This document shows positions 5,571 to 13,840 of a DNA stretch of 20,510 bases, piece by piece. The number at the start of each line of letters is the position of its first letter. The first letter of the stretch is position 1. The notes beneath the pieces are model-generated. The model saw only the letters and a list, made by a program, of their open reading frames with translations. It was not told the origin of the DNA and did no database searches. The translations under genes and the position numbers were made by a program. The stretch is from Candidatus Altimarinota bacterium (GTDB lineage: Bacteria > Patescibacteriota > Gracilibacteria > UBA4473): contig JALVIB010000084.1 in assembly GCA_027028725.1 (NCBI GenBank), positions 1-20,510 on the forward strand, written 5' to 3'.

Positions 5571-6860
5571 TTATTTAACTGCTTGACCGTAAACATTCCG
5601 TGCGTTCCACAAAATCCAGCCGGAAGTTCCATTATCATCGGCGGCGCGGATTTGCGCGCGAATTTTTTCGTAATCATAAACCGCTCCGAGATTAAAAGCC
5701 TGCAACCACGGACGACTTTTGGAAATTGGTTTGTCAGTGTATCTTTTAATCGTTTTGTGCCCCTCGCGAAGAGCTTTGTCAACTACTTGGTAAGGAAATT
5801 TCGCGGGATTTTTGTAGCCCGCGTACCCCGAAGCATAATGTGACGGATAAATCATTGGCGATAAGTAGTCAAAATACTTCACCGCGTCAATCACGCGTTG
5901 CCCAATCGCAAAATCCCGCGAAATTTGTTTTTCTGAATAGTTTTCGTAAGTGATTCCAAACAAATCAATGGAAATCGGCACGCCGATTTTGCGCTGATTT
6001 TCATGAATAAATTTGAAAAAATCGCTCAAAACTTCGTATTTTTTCCGCTGGTCAAGATGCGCGTATTCAATCTGGCTCAATCTTCCGTCTGTCGGAAACC
6101 GCACATAATCAAATTGCACTTCATCAAATCCCATGCGCGCCGCCTCGATCGCTTTTTTCAAAGGAATTTCCCACGCTTCGGGATTAGTCATATCCAGCCA
6201 ACTCAAATTTTTATAATTTTTCCACGGCCGTCCCCACTTATTTTGTAAAACCAAATCGGGAAAAGCCTCCACAGCGCCTTCATCCTGAAAAGTGGTAATC
6301 CGTGCGATGGTGTAAATTTTTTTGTTTTGCAAATTGTTTAAAATTTCGCGGGATTTTGCGCGCGATAAAGCGAATTTAGACAACGGAATTTTTTGCAAAG
6401 TTTTGTTTTGCACCGGAAACATCAAGTTCCCATCGGGATCCTGAAAATCAATAACCAGAGTATTTAGCTCAGAATTTTCGACTAATTCCACCAATTTTTT
6501 ACGCCTTTCGCGCCCGGCAAAACTATAACCAGTCAGATAAATTCCTTTTACTTTCGCTGGCGTCGGCAGAGATCCCCGCGAAAATTTCAAAATCGGGGAC
6601 ACGGGATCGGTAATTTTAGTCTGATTTTTGTTTGTCGCGCAGAGATTATCTAAGTTTTTAGGATTACATTCAGGAGCCGTTTTGAATGTTTTTTCACTCG
6701 TTTCCGATAAAGAAATCCCCACCGCCTTGCGGGGCACAGCGCGAAATTTTGGCGCACTCTGGTGTATTTCTTGTTTTCGTGGAAAATGTTTGGCAACATT
6801 AGAAACAGGACTAGTCGTCTGTGAAAAAAAAGAAATTATCGTCAAGAAAAAGTCTAACAT
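5571..6860 (-). CDS. DUF4015 putative glycoside hydrolase, membrane-anchored or secreted
   Basis: A 429-residue protein. The N-terminus (MLDFFLTIISFFS) is a short hydrophobic segment consistent with a signal or anchor. About 90 residues of low-conservation linker follow, then the DUF4015 core, which begins at VKGIYLTGYS near residue 103. The core shows LNTLVIDFQDPDGNL, FDEVQFDYVRFPTDG and VKYFDYLSPMIYPSHY, typical of the TIM-barrel family related to glycoside hydrolases. D and E residues in QFDYVRFP and around DYLSPMIYP are the likely active-site positions by family analogy. Substrate is unknown; a role in cell-envelope or extracellular polysaccharide processing is inferred. The linker carries one copy of a 24-nt repeat coding for AVPRKAVG whose inverted partner lies just after the stop. 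The core holds four signature-word copies read in different frames (AKSREI, SRDFAI, NPAKFPY and FSRGS). Confidence 0.85.
   Translation of the reverse strand: MLDFFLTIISFFSQTTSPVSNVAKHFPRKQEIHQSAPKFRAVPRKAVGISLSETSEKTFKTAPECNPKNLDNLCATNKNQTKITDPVSPILKFSRGSLPTPAKVKGIYLTGYSFAGRERRKKLVELVENSELNTLVIDFQDPDGNLMFPVQNKTLQKIPLSKFALSRAKSREILNNLQNKKIYTIARITTFQDEGAVEAFPDLVLQNKWGRPWKNYKNLSWLDMTNPEAWEIPLKKAIEAARMGFDEVQFDYVRFPTDGRLSQIEYAHLDQRKKYEVLSDFFKFIHENQRKIGVPISIDLFGITYENYSEKQISRDFAIGQRVIDAVKYFDYLSPMIYPSHYASGYAGYKNPAKFPYQVVDKALREGHKTIKRYTDKPISKSRPWLQAFNLGAVYDYEKIRAQIRAADDNGTSGWILWNARNVYGQAVK
6719..6742. repeat. 24-nt repeat inside the DUF4015 gene, inverted partner of 5544-5567
   Basis: Exact reverse complement of 5544-5567, lying in the N-terminal linker-coding part of the gene. 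It keeps the frame open and encodes AVPRKAVG. In the mRNA, this segment could pair over its full 24 nt with the sequence just past the stop codon. Confidence 0.8.
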
Positions 6861-6922
6861 CTGAAATCATTGTATACAAAAAATACTCATAAAACAAGGG
6901 GATTTCGCGGGATTTTTTAAAA

Positions 6923-7050
6923 AAATCACCCCCCGCCCTCTTTGAAAAAAGAGGGAGCTAAAAGGAAAGTGTTTATTTCTGTTTCTCTTACTGAGAATCT
7001 CCCCCTTTCTATCAAGGGAGGACAAAATTCAAGATAAAATATGAAGGGGG
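6923..7050. repeat. Composite dispersed repeat between two minus-strand genes
   Basis: Starts with the AAATCACCCC / CCCTCTTT...AAAGAGGG block (as at 131-187), then a GGAAAG T-rich tail, a CTGAGAATC spacer and a CCCCCTTTC...AAGGGAGG block as at 61-91. It is preceded by a TTTCGCGGGA word at 6903-6912. I see no gene in the 192 bp between 6861 and 7052. Confidence 0.7.
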
Positions 7051-7052
7051 AT

Positions 7053-7454
7053 TTATTCTCTACATTTCTCCAAAAATTTCTCCTTATCCGTGATGTAGTT
7101 GCTTTCTCCCGGTAGATATTCTGTTGAAGAAAAAGCCATTACAATCGTATTTTCCGCGAAATTATGAAGTTCGTGCCAACAATCTTTGCGCACCAGAAGT
7201 CCGACATTAGGCGAGTCGAGCAGAATTTCTTGATCGCCTGTGCCGTCATTAACTTTAATCAAAATTGATCCCGAAACCGCCACAAAAAGTTCGTCTTCAA
7301 TAATGTGGGCATGCTGTCCGCGGGGAATTCCTTTTTTTCCCGTAACAAGATAAACGCGCTTCACCGCAAAGGGAATATCGGCAAATTCAAATGGCACAAG
7401 CGTTCCTTTTTGATCAGAAATTCGCGGGAATTCGAGAAGTTCAAATTTTTTCAT
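7053..7454 (-). CDS. FdtA/WxcM-like sugar 3,4-ketoisomerase (cupin)
   Basis: A 133-residue single-domain cupin like FdtA, QdtA and WxcM, which isomerise dTDP-4-keto-6-deoxyglucose at carbons 3 and 4 on the way to 3-amino-deoxysugars of surface polysaccharides. The signature is visible: the N-terminal DxKGTLVPFE stretch, RVYLVTGKKGIPRGQHAH with the catalytic histidine pair, DELFVAVSGSI, and WHELHNF followed by VMAFSSTEYLPGESNYI. Length matches the family. No partner aminotransferase or sugar synthase is adjacent, so the final sugar is unknown. The nearest possibly related gene is the glycosyltransferase at 18445. No Shine-Dalgarno is evident. Confidence 0.88.
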   Translation of the reverse strand: MKKFELLEFPRISDQKGTLVPFEFADIPFAVKRVYLVTGKKGIPRGQHAHIIEDELFVAVSGSILIKVNDGTGDQEILLDSPNVGLLVRKDCWHELHNFAENTIVMAFSSTEYLPGESNYITDKEKFLEKCRE

Positions 7455-7613
7455 TACGGATTGAATTTAGCAAATCCCGCGAAATTTTGGAAATAAAAAC
7501 GAGTTTATAAAGTGTTTATTTTAAGATTTCTCCATTATATTTTGCCTTGTTTTCTTGGTTTCAGTCGAAATAACAAGGAAAAATAAAAAAATTTTCTTTT
7601 TTCGCGGGATTTT

Positions 7614-7622
7614 TGGTAGAAT
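7614..7622 (+). promoter_or_regulatory. Extended -10 promoter of the secreted-protein gene
   Basis: TGGTAGAAT (TG at 7614-7615, TAGAAT at 7617-7622) directly follows the TTTCGCGGGA word at 7600-7609, 22 nt before the ATG. The word would sit in the spacer region between -35 and -10. Confidence 0.5.
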
Positions 7623-7644
7623 TGCGGGGATTAAATAAACAAAA

Positions 7645-9741
7645 ATGAAAAAACACTTTATCGTCTTCGGATTAATGCTTTCCTTATTTGCTTCGGGATT
7701 GGCTTTTGCTGCTAATCAGGAATATGCAAAATCGGATATCGATGAAAATAAATCTACAATTGAGATTAGTTTTGTTAAAGCAACTAATCCAAATGGAGCT
7801 AATTTTTCTTGTAAGTATACAGAAAATGGAACTCCAACTACTTTTGACCAAAACACTGAATACAGCTTCACTGATACAGGTTGGGATGGAGAAAAATTCG
7901 CGAAATTAGCCGATTGTTTTCATTCGGCTGGAGATTATACCTTAGATATTCACCTAGTAGATAAGGCGGGTAACACTAGCGATGAAACCAAAAGTTTTAC
8001 TGTTGTGGCATCAACTCCTGAAAATGTATATACAGAGTTAAATGAAGATAAGTCAATGGCCTTTGCGGACAATAATGATGAAATTACTTTAACTTTGGTT
8101 TTGAAAGATGCCCATGGGAATGTAGTCCCTCAATCTGGAGCTAATGCTCAAAATCCGAAAATTTATTCTCCAACTGGTGAATTTAGTGATGATGCAAATG
8201 TAGGAGTAAAATTTCGCGGGGGATTGAGAGTTGGGACACAAAAACTTCCAAAAGACAAAGATCATGCTATAAGTGCAAGCTCTCCAATAAAACTAAAAGC
8301 CCTCGCGCCAAGTATTGCTGAAGAAGATGTTAATGGGAATATTCTTTCTCGCTTAGTACCACGAGCAATTAATTTTGTTATTACGAATTTAAAAAAAGTA
8401 AAAGAAGATGGAACAATTGATAATACTTCTAATGCAGATAATGTAGAAATCACAAAAGACCTAACCTTCAAAAACCCATTTGAAATAAAGCCATCAGTTG
8501 GGACATTGGAATTAAAAAAAGATATTGGATTATCTATTAAAACAGAAGAAGAAGTAGGGGCAAATGCTAGTATAGATTTAGGAAGTGGCGAAAAAAATAT
8601 AAAAAGTGTTGCTGGGAAATTTTGTGATTCAGATCCAACAATTGAAACTTCACCAGGATCAAGCATCTATCCAGAATGTAATTCTGATGTGAATGAAACT
8701 ATACAGGGTCAAAATTTCACTTCACTGCCTGAGACTAATTCTTTTACAAAATTTTTAGGTCGATCTGCTAGTGATATAATTGGAAAAAATTCTGTAGCAT
8801 TTATCACAAAAATTGCTTATGAGTTTGGGGGGAAGATAATTTCTTATCCAGCAGGAGCAATTGGTGGTATTTTTGATGGAATAAGTAGCCCCAGTGAGAT
8901 TATTGGATTAAATTCAAACTCTATAACAACCAGATTCATTGGGGCTGATATTGAGGGGCTTGCCAGTGTGGATAAAGATAAATCAATTATTGGAATTGAA
9001 GGAGATAACCTAATTCTAAATATTGGTTTAAATTCAAATAAAACTGATATTTACGAAGATATTGTGAAGAATGGATTTAGTTTATCACGAGCATACGAAA
9101 ACCCTATAACAAGTGATCAAGGAGGAGCTGATTTATCTAGTTTATTTTTAAACAAAGATGTTATAGTAGTAAAAAATACAAACTTCACTATTTCTGGACA
9201 ACTACCTGAAAAACAAAAAACACTTATTTTAATCGATGGAAATCTAATAATTGATGATGATTTATACTATAACGATACAGCCAATGATTCTTTTGGAGTA
9301 ATTATCTTACGAACAAATGCTGGAGAATATCCAAATGTTGGAAACATTTTTGTGAAATCAAATGTCCATAAAATCGCGGGGTCTTACTTCGCCGATGGAG
9401 GATTTATGAATAATGACGGTGATTCTATTTCCACAGGAAACAAAGCAGAATCTCATTATCAGTTATTACTAGAAGGGGCACTTTTATCGCGAAATACTTT
9501 AGGAGGGTCTCTACGAACTTCGGCATTTTATACACCATGGGGAACAACCACCGATTCATCCGTTTCTAAGCGTTACGACCTACACTATGTTCGGAGGTAT
9601 TATTGTGCAGAGGCAAATAATAATTGTACGGGAAGCGGAGAGGAAAAAGTTCCAGACGAAGCTAAAAACACAGCCGCCTTTATCATCCGTCCAGATCAAA
9701 AAGTAAATGTCCTACCTCCTCCGGGGTTTAAGATTCAATAA
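7645..9741 (+). CDS. Secreted protein of unknown function with Ig-like N-terminal region
   Basis: A 698-residue exported protein. A signal peptide is clear: MKKHFIV, hydrophobic core, and an AFA-A cleavage site after residue 22. Residues about 25-125 resemble an Ig-like/fibronectin-type fold (SFTDTGWDGE..., AGDYTLDIHLVDKAGNTSDE...FTV). The centre is repetitive beta-rich sequence without a recognised family. The C-terminal part (about 520-640: GQLPEKQKTLILIDGNLIIDDDLYY...GVIILRT...AGSYFADGGF) looks like a beta-helical or pilus-associated domain, and a C-x-9-C pair (CAEANNNCTG) follows. No C-terminal sorting signal or membrane anchor is seen. Such proteins in CPR genomes are usually annotated hypothetical; adhesion or surface-layer function is inference. 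It is AT-rich and has only one exact CCCGCGAA word in 2.1 kb, unlike its neighbours. It is divergent from the FdtA-like gene, with about 190 bp of promoter region between. Confidence 0.8.
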   Translation: MKKHFIVFGLMLSLFASGLAFAANQEYAKSDIDENKSTIEISFVKATNPNGANFSCKYTENGTPTTFDQNTEYSFTDTGWDGEKFAKLADCFHSAGDYTLDIHLVDKAGNTSDETKSFTVVASTPENVYTELNEDKSMAFADNNDEITLTLVLKDAHGNVVPQSGANAQNPKIYSPTGEFSDDANVGVKFRGGLRVGTQKLPKDKDHAISASSPIKLKALAPSIAEEDVNGNILSRLVPRAINFVITNLKKVKEDGTIDNTSNADNVEITKDLTFKNPFEIKPSVGTLELKKDIGLSIKTEEEVGANASIDLGSGEKNIKSVAGKFCDSDPTIETSPGSSIYPECNSDVNETIQGQNFTSLPETNSFTKFLGRSASDIIGKNSVAFITKIAYEFGGKIISYPAGAIGGIFDGISSPSEIIGLNSNSITTRFIGADIEGLASVDKDKSIIGIEGDNLILNIGLNSNKTDIYEDIVKNGFSLSRAYENPITSDQGGADLSSLFLNKDVIVVKNTNFTISGQLPEKQKTLILIDGNLIIDDDLYYNDTANDSFGVIILRTNAGEYPNVGNIFVKSNVHKIAGSYFADGGFMNNDGDSISTGNKAESHYQLLLEGALLSRNTLGGSLRTSAFYTPWGTTTDSSVSKRYDLHYVRRYYCAEANNNCTGSGEEKVPDEAKNTAAFIIRPDQKVNVLPPPGFKIQ

Positions 9742-9753
9742 TTAATCAAATAA

Positions 9754-9788
9754 CTCCCTCTCCTCGTAGGAGAGGGGTGGGGTGAGGT
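9754..9788. repeat. CTCCCTCTCCT dispersed hairpin repeat
   Basis: CTCCCTCTCCT, loop, AGGAGAGGGG followed by TGGGGTGAGGT. This is a widespread type of short dispersed bacterial repeat. It lies directly before a true terminator. Confidence 0.65.
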
Positions 9789-9818
9789 AAAGAGCGATTC
9801 GCAGAAATCGCTCTTTTT
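9789..9818 (+). terminator. Intrinsic terminator of the secreted-protein gene
   Basis: AAAGAGCGATT (9789-9799), a 6-nt loop, AATCGCTCTTT (9806-9816), T-run to 9818: an 11-bp perfect stem. The A-run and T-run make it able to work in both directions. Confidence 0.88.
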
Positions 9819-9851
9819 AGTTCTGAAAATCCCGCGAAATTTTAGGGTAAG

Positions 9852-9914
9852 AAAAAACAAGTTCGAACTTGGCACAGGATAAAAAGTTGTTTAAGTTCGA
9901 ACTTAGGTTTTTCT
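9852..9914. repeat. Twin-palindrome element, copy 1
   Basis: AAGTTCGAACTT at 9859-9870 and again at 9893-9904, separated by exactly 22 nt containing CACAGGATAAAAAG. It has an A-run before and a T-run after. Because each arm is itself palindromic, the arms can fold alone or pair with each other as a terminator-like hairpin. Signature words lie on both sides in opposite orientation (9830-9839 and 9923-9932). It stands between the secreted-protein gene and the pseudouridine synthase gene. Confidence 0.85.
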
Positions 9915-9960
9915 GCGAGAAATTTCGCGGGATTTTCTTCCACTTTTTACTTTTTCCGTT

Positions 9961-10890
9961 ATGCTGAAAACGATGAAGAAACAAGAAATAACGATTACCG
10001 AAAATCTCGCGGGAATGCGTATTGATAGCGTTGCCGCAAAAATGTTCCCTGAATTTTCGCGTAGTCAGTGGCAAAAAAATGGTGAATTCCGCCTCAAAGG
10101 TGCGCCTCGTCCAGCACGGAAAAAAGTTAAAACACAATTAGGCGAAATTTGGGAAGTTCGTTTATCGCAAAATCCCGCGAAAAAATTGGATCAAGCGATT
10201 CCGTGGGATTTTCCTTTGCAAATTTTGGCGGAATCGGCGAGTTGGGCGGTTATCAATAAGCCGGTTGGAATTTCCGTTCATCCTGCGCCGTCTGCTCCCG
10301 AACCGAAAACAATTGTTAATGCGCTGGTACATCATTTTGGCGAAAATCTCGCGAAAAATTCGGACAAACTCGATGGTCAGGAAATTGAAAAACCGGGGAT
10401 TGTGCATCGTTTGGATAAAACCACTTCGGGCGTTTTACTAATCGCCAAAACCAATCAAGTGCACGCTTTCCTGCAAAAAAATTGGTCCAAAGTTGAGAAA
10501 ACTTATTTCGCAGTGGTAGAAAATCGCGGGAAAAAATTACCGAAAACCGGAAAAATTACCGCGGGAATTACGCGCGATCCGCGAAATCGCCAAAGAATGA
10601 CCGTTTCCAACGAAGAATCCGCGAAATCAGCTTTAACTTTATTTGAAAAAATCGCGGAAAATAAGAAATTCACTCTTTTGAAAATAAATATCCCAACGGG
10701 ACGAACGCATCAAATCCGCGTTCACCTTTCTGCCATTGGTCATCCTATTCATGGTGATACGAAATATGGCGGAAAGGAAGCAGAAAGAGTTTTGCTTCAC
10801 GCGGAAAAAATAGTTTTCCCCAATCCTGATAAACAAGATGAATTGACCGAAGTAGTTGCGCCACTTCCGGAAGAATTTAGTTTGGAATAA
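9961..10890 (+). CDS. RluA-family 23S rRNA/tRNA pseudouridine synthase
   Basis: A 309-residue protein that converts specific uridines in RNA to pseudouridine in the cytoplasm. The N-terminal 60 residues look like an S4 RNA-binding domain (MRIDSVAAKMFPEFSRSQWQK...). The catalytic domain has INKPVGISVHP near residue 100, the catalytic motif HRLDKTTSG with Asp152, and the closing GRTHQIRVHLSAIGHPIHGDTKYG. It is most like the RluD/RluC/RluA branch; the exact target site cannot be read from sequence. ATG 9961 is taken as the longest start. The ATG at 9973 is just as likely, since TATGCT at 9960-9965 could be the -10 of an almost leaderless transcript. One signature word is read as NPAKK at residues 71-75. 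Confidence 0.93.
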   Translation: MLKTMKKQEITITENLAGMRIDSVAAKMFPEFSRSQWQKNGEFRLKGAPRPARKKVKTQLGEIWEVRLSQNPAKKLDQAIPWDFPLQILAESASWAVINKPVGISVHPAPSAPEPKTIVNALVHHFGENLAKNSDKLDGQEIEKPGIVHRLDKTTSGVLLIAKTNQVHAFLQKNWSKVEKTYFAVVENRGKKLPKTGKITAGITRDPRNRQRMTVSNEESAKSALTLFEKIAENKKFTLLKINIPTGRTHQIRVHLSAIGHPIHGDTKYGGKEAERVLLHAEKIVFPNPDKQDELTEVVAPLPEEFSLE

Positions 10891-10908
10891 AATCCCGCGA
10901 ATTTTTTA

Positions 10909-10940
10909 GTCCCCCTTACAAGGGGGAAGCAGGGGGTTGA
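10909..10940. repeat. CCCCCTTACAAGGGGG dispersed hairpin repeat
   Basis: Inverted CCCCCTT/AAGGGGG (10911-10926) followed by AGCAGGGGGTT. The same type occurs at 17767-17790 and, variant, at 61-91. It lies between convergent genes. Confidence 0.65.
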
Positions 10941-10944
10941 AATA

Positions 10945-11007
10945 AAAAACCAAGTCCGGACTTAGCACAGGATAAAAAGCATTTAAAGTCCGGACTTAAG
11001 TTTTTTA
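10945..11007. repeat. Twin-palindrome element, copy 2
   Basis: AAGTCCGGACTT at 10952-10963 and 10986-10997, separated by 22 nt with CACAGGATAAAAAG, between an A-run and a T-run. It lies between the convergent pseudouridine synthase and ssb genes and probably terminates both. Opposed signature words (10893 and 11014) bracket it. Confidence 0.85.
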
Positions 11008-11025
11008 CAAAAATTTCGCGGGATT

Positions 11026-11478
11026 TTAAATATCAATTCCGTCGTCTAGAATATCCGCAGGGACATCTGAACTTTCCGCTGTAGTAGACACTTCTACTTC
11101 TTCGGTTGTAGTAGTTTTAACATTTTCAGCAACATCAGTTGATTCTTTTTTTCGTGCCAAAACAATCATGTCTTGAGCAACAATTTCTGTTCGGTAGTGT
11201 TTGATTCCACCTTCGTCTTCCCAGTTTCGAGTTTGAAGCCGTCCCTCAAAGAAAACTTTTGTTCCTTTTTTCAAAAGTTGTTCAGCTAATTCCGCGAGTT
11301 TTCCCCAACAAACAATATTGTGGAATTCCGCTTCCTCGCGATATTCTCCGTTGGCTTCTTTCCAACGACGATTAGTTGCTACACCGAGTGTGCAGACTTT
11401 TTGTCCTGATTTAACCTCGCGAATTTCTGGATCACGAGTTACATTTCCGATGATTTGCGCCTTGTTTAAAAAATTCAT
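11026..11478 (-). CDS. ssb: Single-stranded DNA-binding protein
   Basis: A 150-residue SSB that coats single-stranded DNA in replication, repair and recombination and recruits partners. The OB-fold occupies about residues 1-108: NKAQIIGNVTRDPEIRE, VATNRRWK, EFHNIVCWGKLAELAEQLLKKGTKVFFEGRLQTRNWED, IVAQDMIVL. A flexible T/E/S-rich linker follows. The tail ends ADILDDGIDI, an acidic tip differing from the usual DDDIPF by lacking the final proline-phenylalanine. That could affect partner binding. It is divergent from infB and convergent with the pseudouridine synthase gene. Confidence 0.95.
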   Translation of the reverse strand: MNFLNKAQIIGNVTRDPEIREVKSGQKVCTLGVATNRRWKEANGEYREEAEFHNIVCWGKLAELAEQLLKKGTKVFFEGRLQTRNWEDEGGIKHYRTEIVAQDMIVLARKKESTDVAENVKTTTTEEVEVSTTAESSDVPADILDDGIDI

Positions 11479-11709
11479 AGTTAATTTGGTTAAGAGATAC
11501 TTAATTAGGCTTGTTAAATCGTAAAACTTTATTGAATAGAACGCAAATTTTTCTAAAAATTTCGCGGGATTCTAAGTAATTAATAGTTAAAAATTAATAA
11601 TTAATAGTTTCTTATTTTATTAAAAAATTAGATTCCTATTTTACCAACAGGACGAATAAAAGAAAAACGGCTAGACATTCCCGCGAAAATTCGCTAATCT
11701 CCCGCGCGA
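11479..11709. promoter_or_regulatory. Divergent regulatory region between ssb and infB
   Basis: 231 bp holding two opposed signature words (11560-11569 and 11679-11688) and an AT-rich stretch at about 11578-11612 made of repeated TTAATAGTT/TTAATAATT units. A possible infB -10, TAATCT (11695-11700), ends 9 nt before the ATG, so the infB mRNA may be nearly leaderless. No gene is seen here. Confidence 0.45.
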
Positions 11710-13806
11710 ATGACAATTTCTGTATCCGATCTCGCGAAAAAATTAGAAATAGCTCCCGAAGCGGTAATGCTTCACGCTATGGATTTAGATTATGAAATTC
11801 CAGAGGACGAAATGCTGGACGACGATATTGCGCGAGAAATTGAAAAAATTGAACTCGGGGACGAAATTTCACAAGTAGAACATGAACTAGAAGCGCAACT
11901 TGAACGAGAAATTAAAGAAAAACAACAGGCCAAAACTGCCGGAAGTCAGAAAAAAGCAAAAAAAGCCAGTAAAAAAAATCTCGCGAAATTAGAAGAACGC
12001 AAAGAAGTTGAAGTGAAACAAGCTGATGACGGAACGATTATTTTGCCGGAAAATATGACTGTTCGGGAATTAGCGGTAAAAATTTCTAAACCAATTCCAA
12101 TTGTTCTGGTGAAAATGAAACAGAACGGGATTATCGCGAATTTAAAGGAAAATATTGATTATGAAACTGCCGCCATTATTGCCGATGAACTAGGTGTGAA
12201 AGTAAAAAAAGAAGCCGCAGAATTGACCGGAGAAGATTTATTTCGCGGGGATTTGAAATCTCTTTTAGCTGACGAAGAGCCTGAACAATTACAGAAACGA
12301 CCGCCCGTTATTTCTATTATGGGACATGTTGATCACGGAAAAACTTCTATTTTGGACTACATTCGTAAGACCAAAGTTGCCGATGGCGAAGCCGGGGGAA
12401 TTACACAGCGAATTGGGGCATATCAAGTTGATGTGAAAGGAGAAAAAGTTTCTTTTTTAGACACTCCGGGACACGAAGCTTTTACCGTCATGCGAGCGCG
12501 AGGGGCGCGAGCGACAGATATTGCGATTTTAGTTGTTGCGGCGAATGAAGGAGTTAAACCGCAAACCTTGGAAGCGATAAACCACGCCAAAGCCGCGGAA
12601 ATTCCGATTGTGGTGGCGATTAATAAAATGGATATGGAAGGAGCTAATCCTGATCGAGTAAAAAAAGAGTTAGCTGAAAACGATTTAAATCCCGATGATT
12701 GGGGCGGAGATACGCCATGCGTGCCAGTTTCCGCGAAAACTGGACAAGGGATTGACCAGTTGCTTGATACAGTTTTGACCGTAGCCGAACTTCAAGAATT
12801 AAAAGCAAATCCCAACCGAACAGCGATTTGTACTGTTATTGAGGCGGAAATTGATAAAAAATCAGGAATTTTCGCGACAGTTTTAGTGAATACCGGAACC
12901 TTGAAGGTTCGTGATCCGTTTGTTATCTACGATCAGAGCGGACGAATCCGTACAATGACAGATTTCGCGGGAAATTCGATTAAAGTTGCTCCACCAAGCA
13001 CACCGGTGCAGATTACCGGATTGGCTAAATTACCGCAGATTGGAGATCTTTTGCAAGTCGTGAAGTCTGATAAAATCGCGAAAAAACGAGCGGAAGAAGT
13101 GGCGGACATTCGTCATACTGACGATTTAACTAAAAAGAAAAAGGCGTCTTTGGCAACTTTGAAAGCGCGAATTGCCGAAGGGAAGTTAAAACACTTGAAA
13201 GTGATTGTTAAAGCAGACTCAAACGGGACTTTGGAAGCGGTGAAAACGGAGATCGGGAAACTCAAAACGGATAAATCTATGGCGAAAATTATCCATTCCG
13301 GAGTGGGTGAAATTACCGAGTCAGACATTATGTTAGCGAGCGCCGGAGAGAGTATTTTAGTTGGCTTTAGTGTTAGTGTTCCAGGACGAATCAAAAAAAT
13401 GGCGGAAAAAGAAGGCGTGGAAATTTTGAATTACGATGTGATTTATCATTTGACTGAGAAATTGACCGAAATTATGGAAGGAGTAGAAACTGATGAAAAT
13501 GAAGAAAAAGTTGTGGGAGAATTCGTTATTAAGGCGATTTTTGCCTCAAACAAGAAAATGGCAGTTATTGGTGGAGATGTGATTTCCGGTACAGTTCGCG
13601 GAAAACTAAAATTCCGTTTATTCCGCAAAAACGAAGCCGGCGAAGAAGTTTTAATCGGACAAGCCAAAACCGATTCCGTACAATTGGGGCAGAAACCTGT
13701 TCACGAAGTTAATGAAGGAACAGAATGTGGAACGAAAGTCGTTCATAATGAATTAGTTTTTGAAGTTGGCGATCGTTTAGAGTTTTTTACTGGTGGGAAA
13801 AAGTAA
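11710..13806 (+). CDS. infB: Translation initiation factor IF-2
   Basis: A 698-residue GTPase that brings initiator tRNA to the 30S subunit and promotes subunit joining. N-terminal IF2-N-type modules lie at residues 1-30 and about 115-165, around a charged K/E-rich linker (about 55-105). The GTPase domain has G1 GHVDHGKT at 205-212, the GGITQ switch I near 229, G3 DTPGH at 251-255, G4 NKMD at 305-308 and a following SAKTG. The C-terminal region (KVIVKADSNGTLEAVKTEI, HSGVGEITESDIMLASAG, VIGG-type end) matches IF-2 domains 3 and 4. The linker is short, giving a compact IF-2 compared with enteric forms. No Shine-Dalgarno is visible. Confidence 0.97.
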   Translation: MTISVSDLAKKLEIAPEAVMLHAMDLDYEIPEDEMLDDDIAREIEKIELGDEISQVEHELEAQLEREIKEKQQAKTAGSQKKAKKASKKNLAKLEERKEVEVKQADDGTIILPENMTVRELAVKISKPIPIVLVKMKQNGIIANLKENIDYETAAIIADELGVKVKKEAAELTGEDLFRGDLKSLLADEEPEQLQKRPPVISIMGHVDHGKTSILDYIRKTKVADGEAGGITQRIGAYQVDVKGEKVSFLDTPGHEAFTVMRARGARATDIAILVVAANEGVKPQTLEAINHAKAAEIPIVVAINKMDMEGANPDRVKKELAENDLNPDDWGGDTPCVPVSAKTGQGIDQLLDTVLTVAELQELKANPNRTAICTVIEAEIDKKSGIFATVLVNTGTLKVRDPFVIYDQSGRIRTMTDFAGNSIKVAPPSTPVQITGLAKLPQIGDLLQVVKSDKIAKKRAEEVADIRHTDDLTKKKKASLATLKARIAEGKLKHLKVIVKADSNGTLEAVKTEIGKLKTDKSMAKIIHSGVGEITESDIMLASAGESILVGFSVSVPGRIKKMAEKEGVEILNYDVIYHLTEKLTEIMEGVETDENEEKVVGEFVIKAIFASNKKMAVIGGDVISGTVRGKLKFRLFRKNEAGEEVLIGQAKTDSVQLGQKPVHEVNEGTECGTKVVHNELVFEVGDRLEFFTGGKK

Positions 13807-13840
13807 AATCCCGCGAAAAAATTTCTAATTAAATTATGTA

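Noticed and set aside
5520..6864. Plus-strand frames at 5520-5843, 6003-6248 and 6628-6864
   Set aside because: They are shadows of the DUF4015 gene, whose family motifs are clear on the minus strand.
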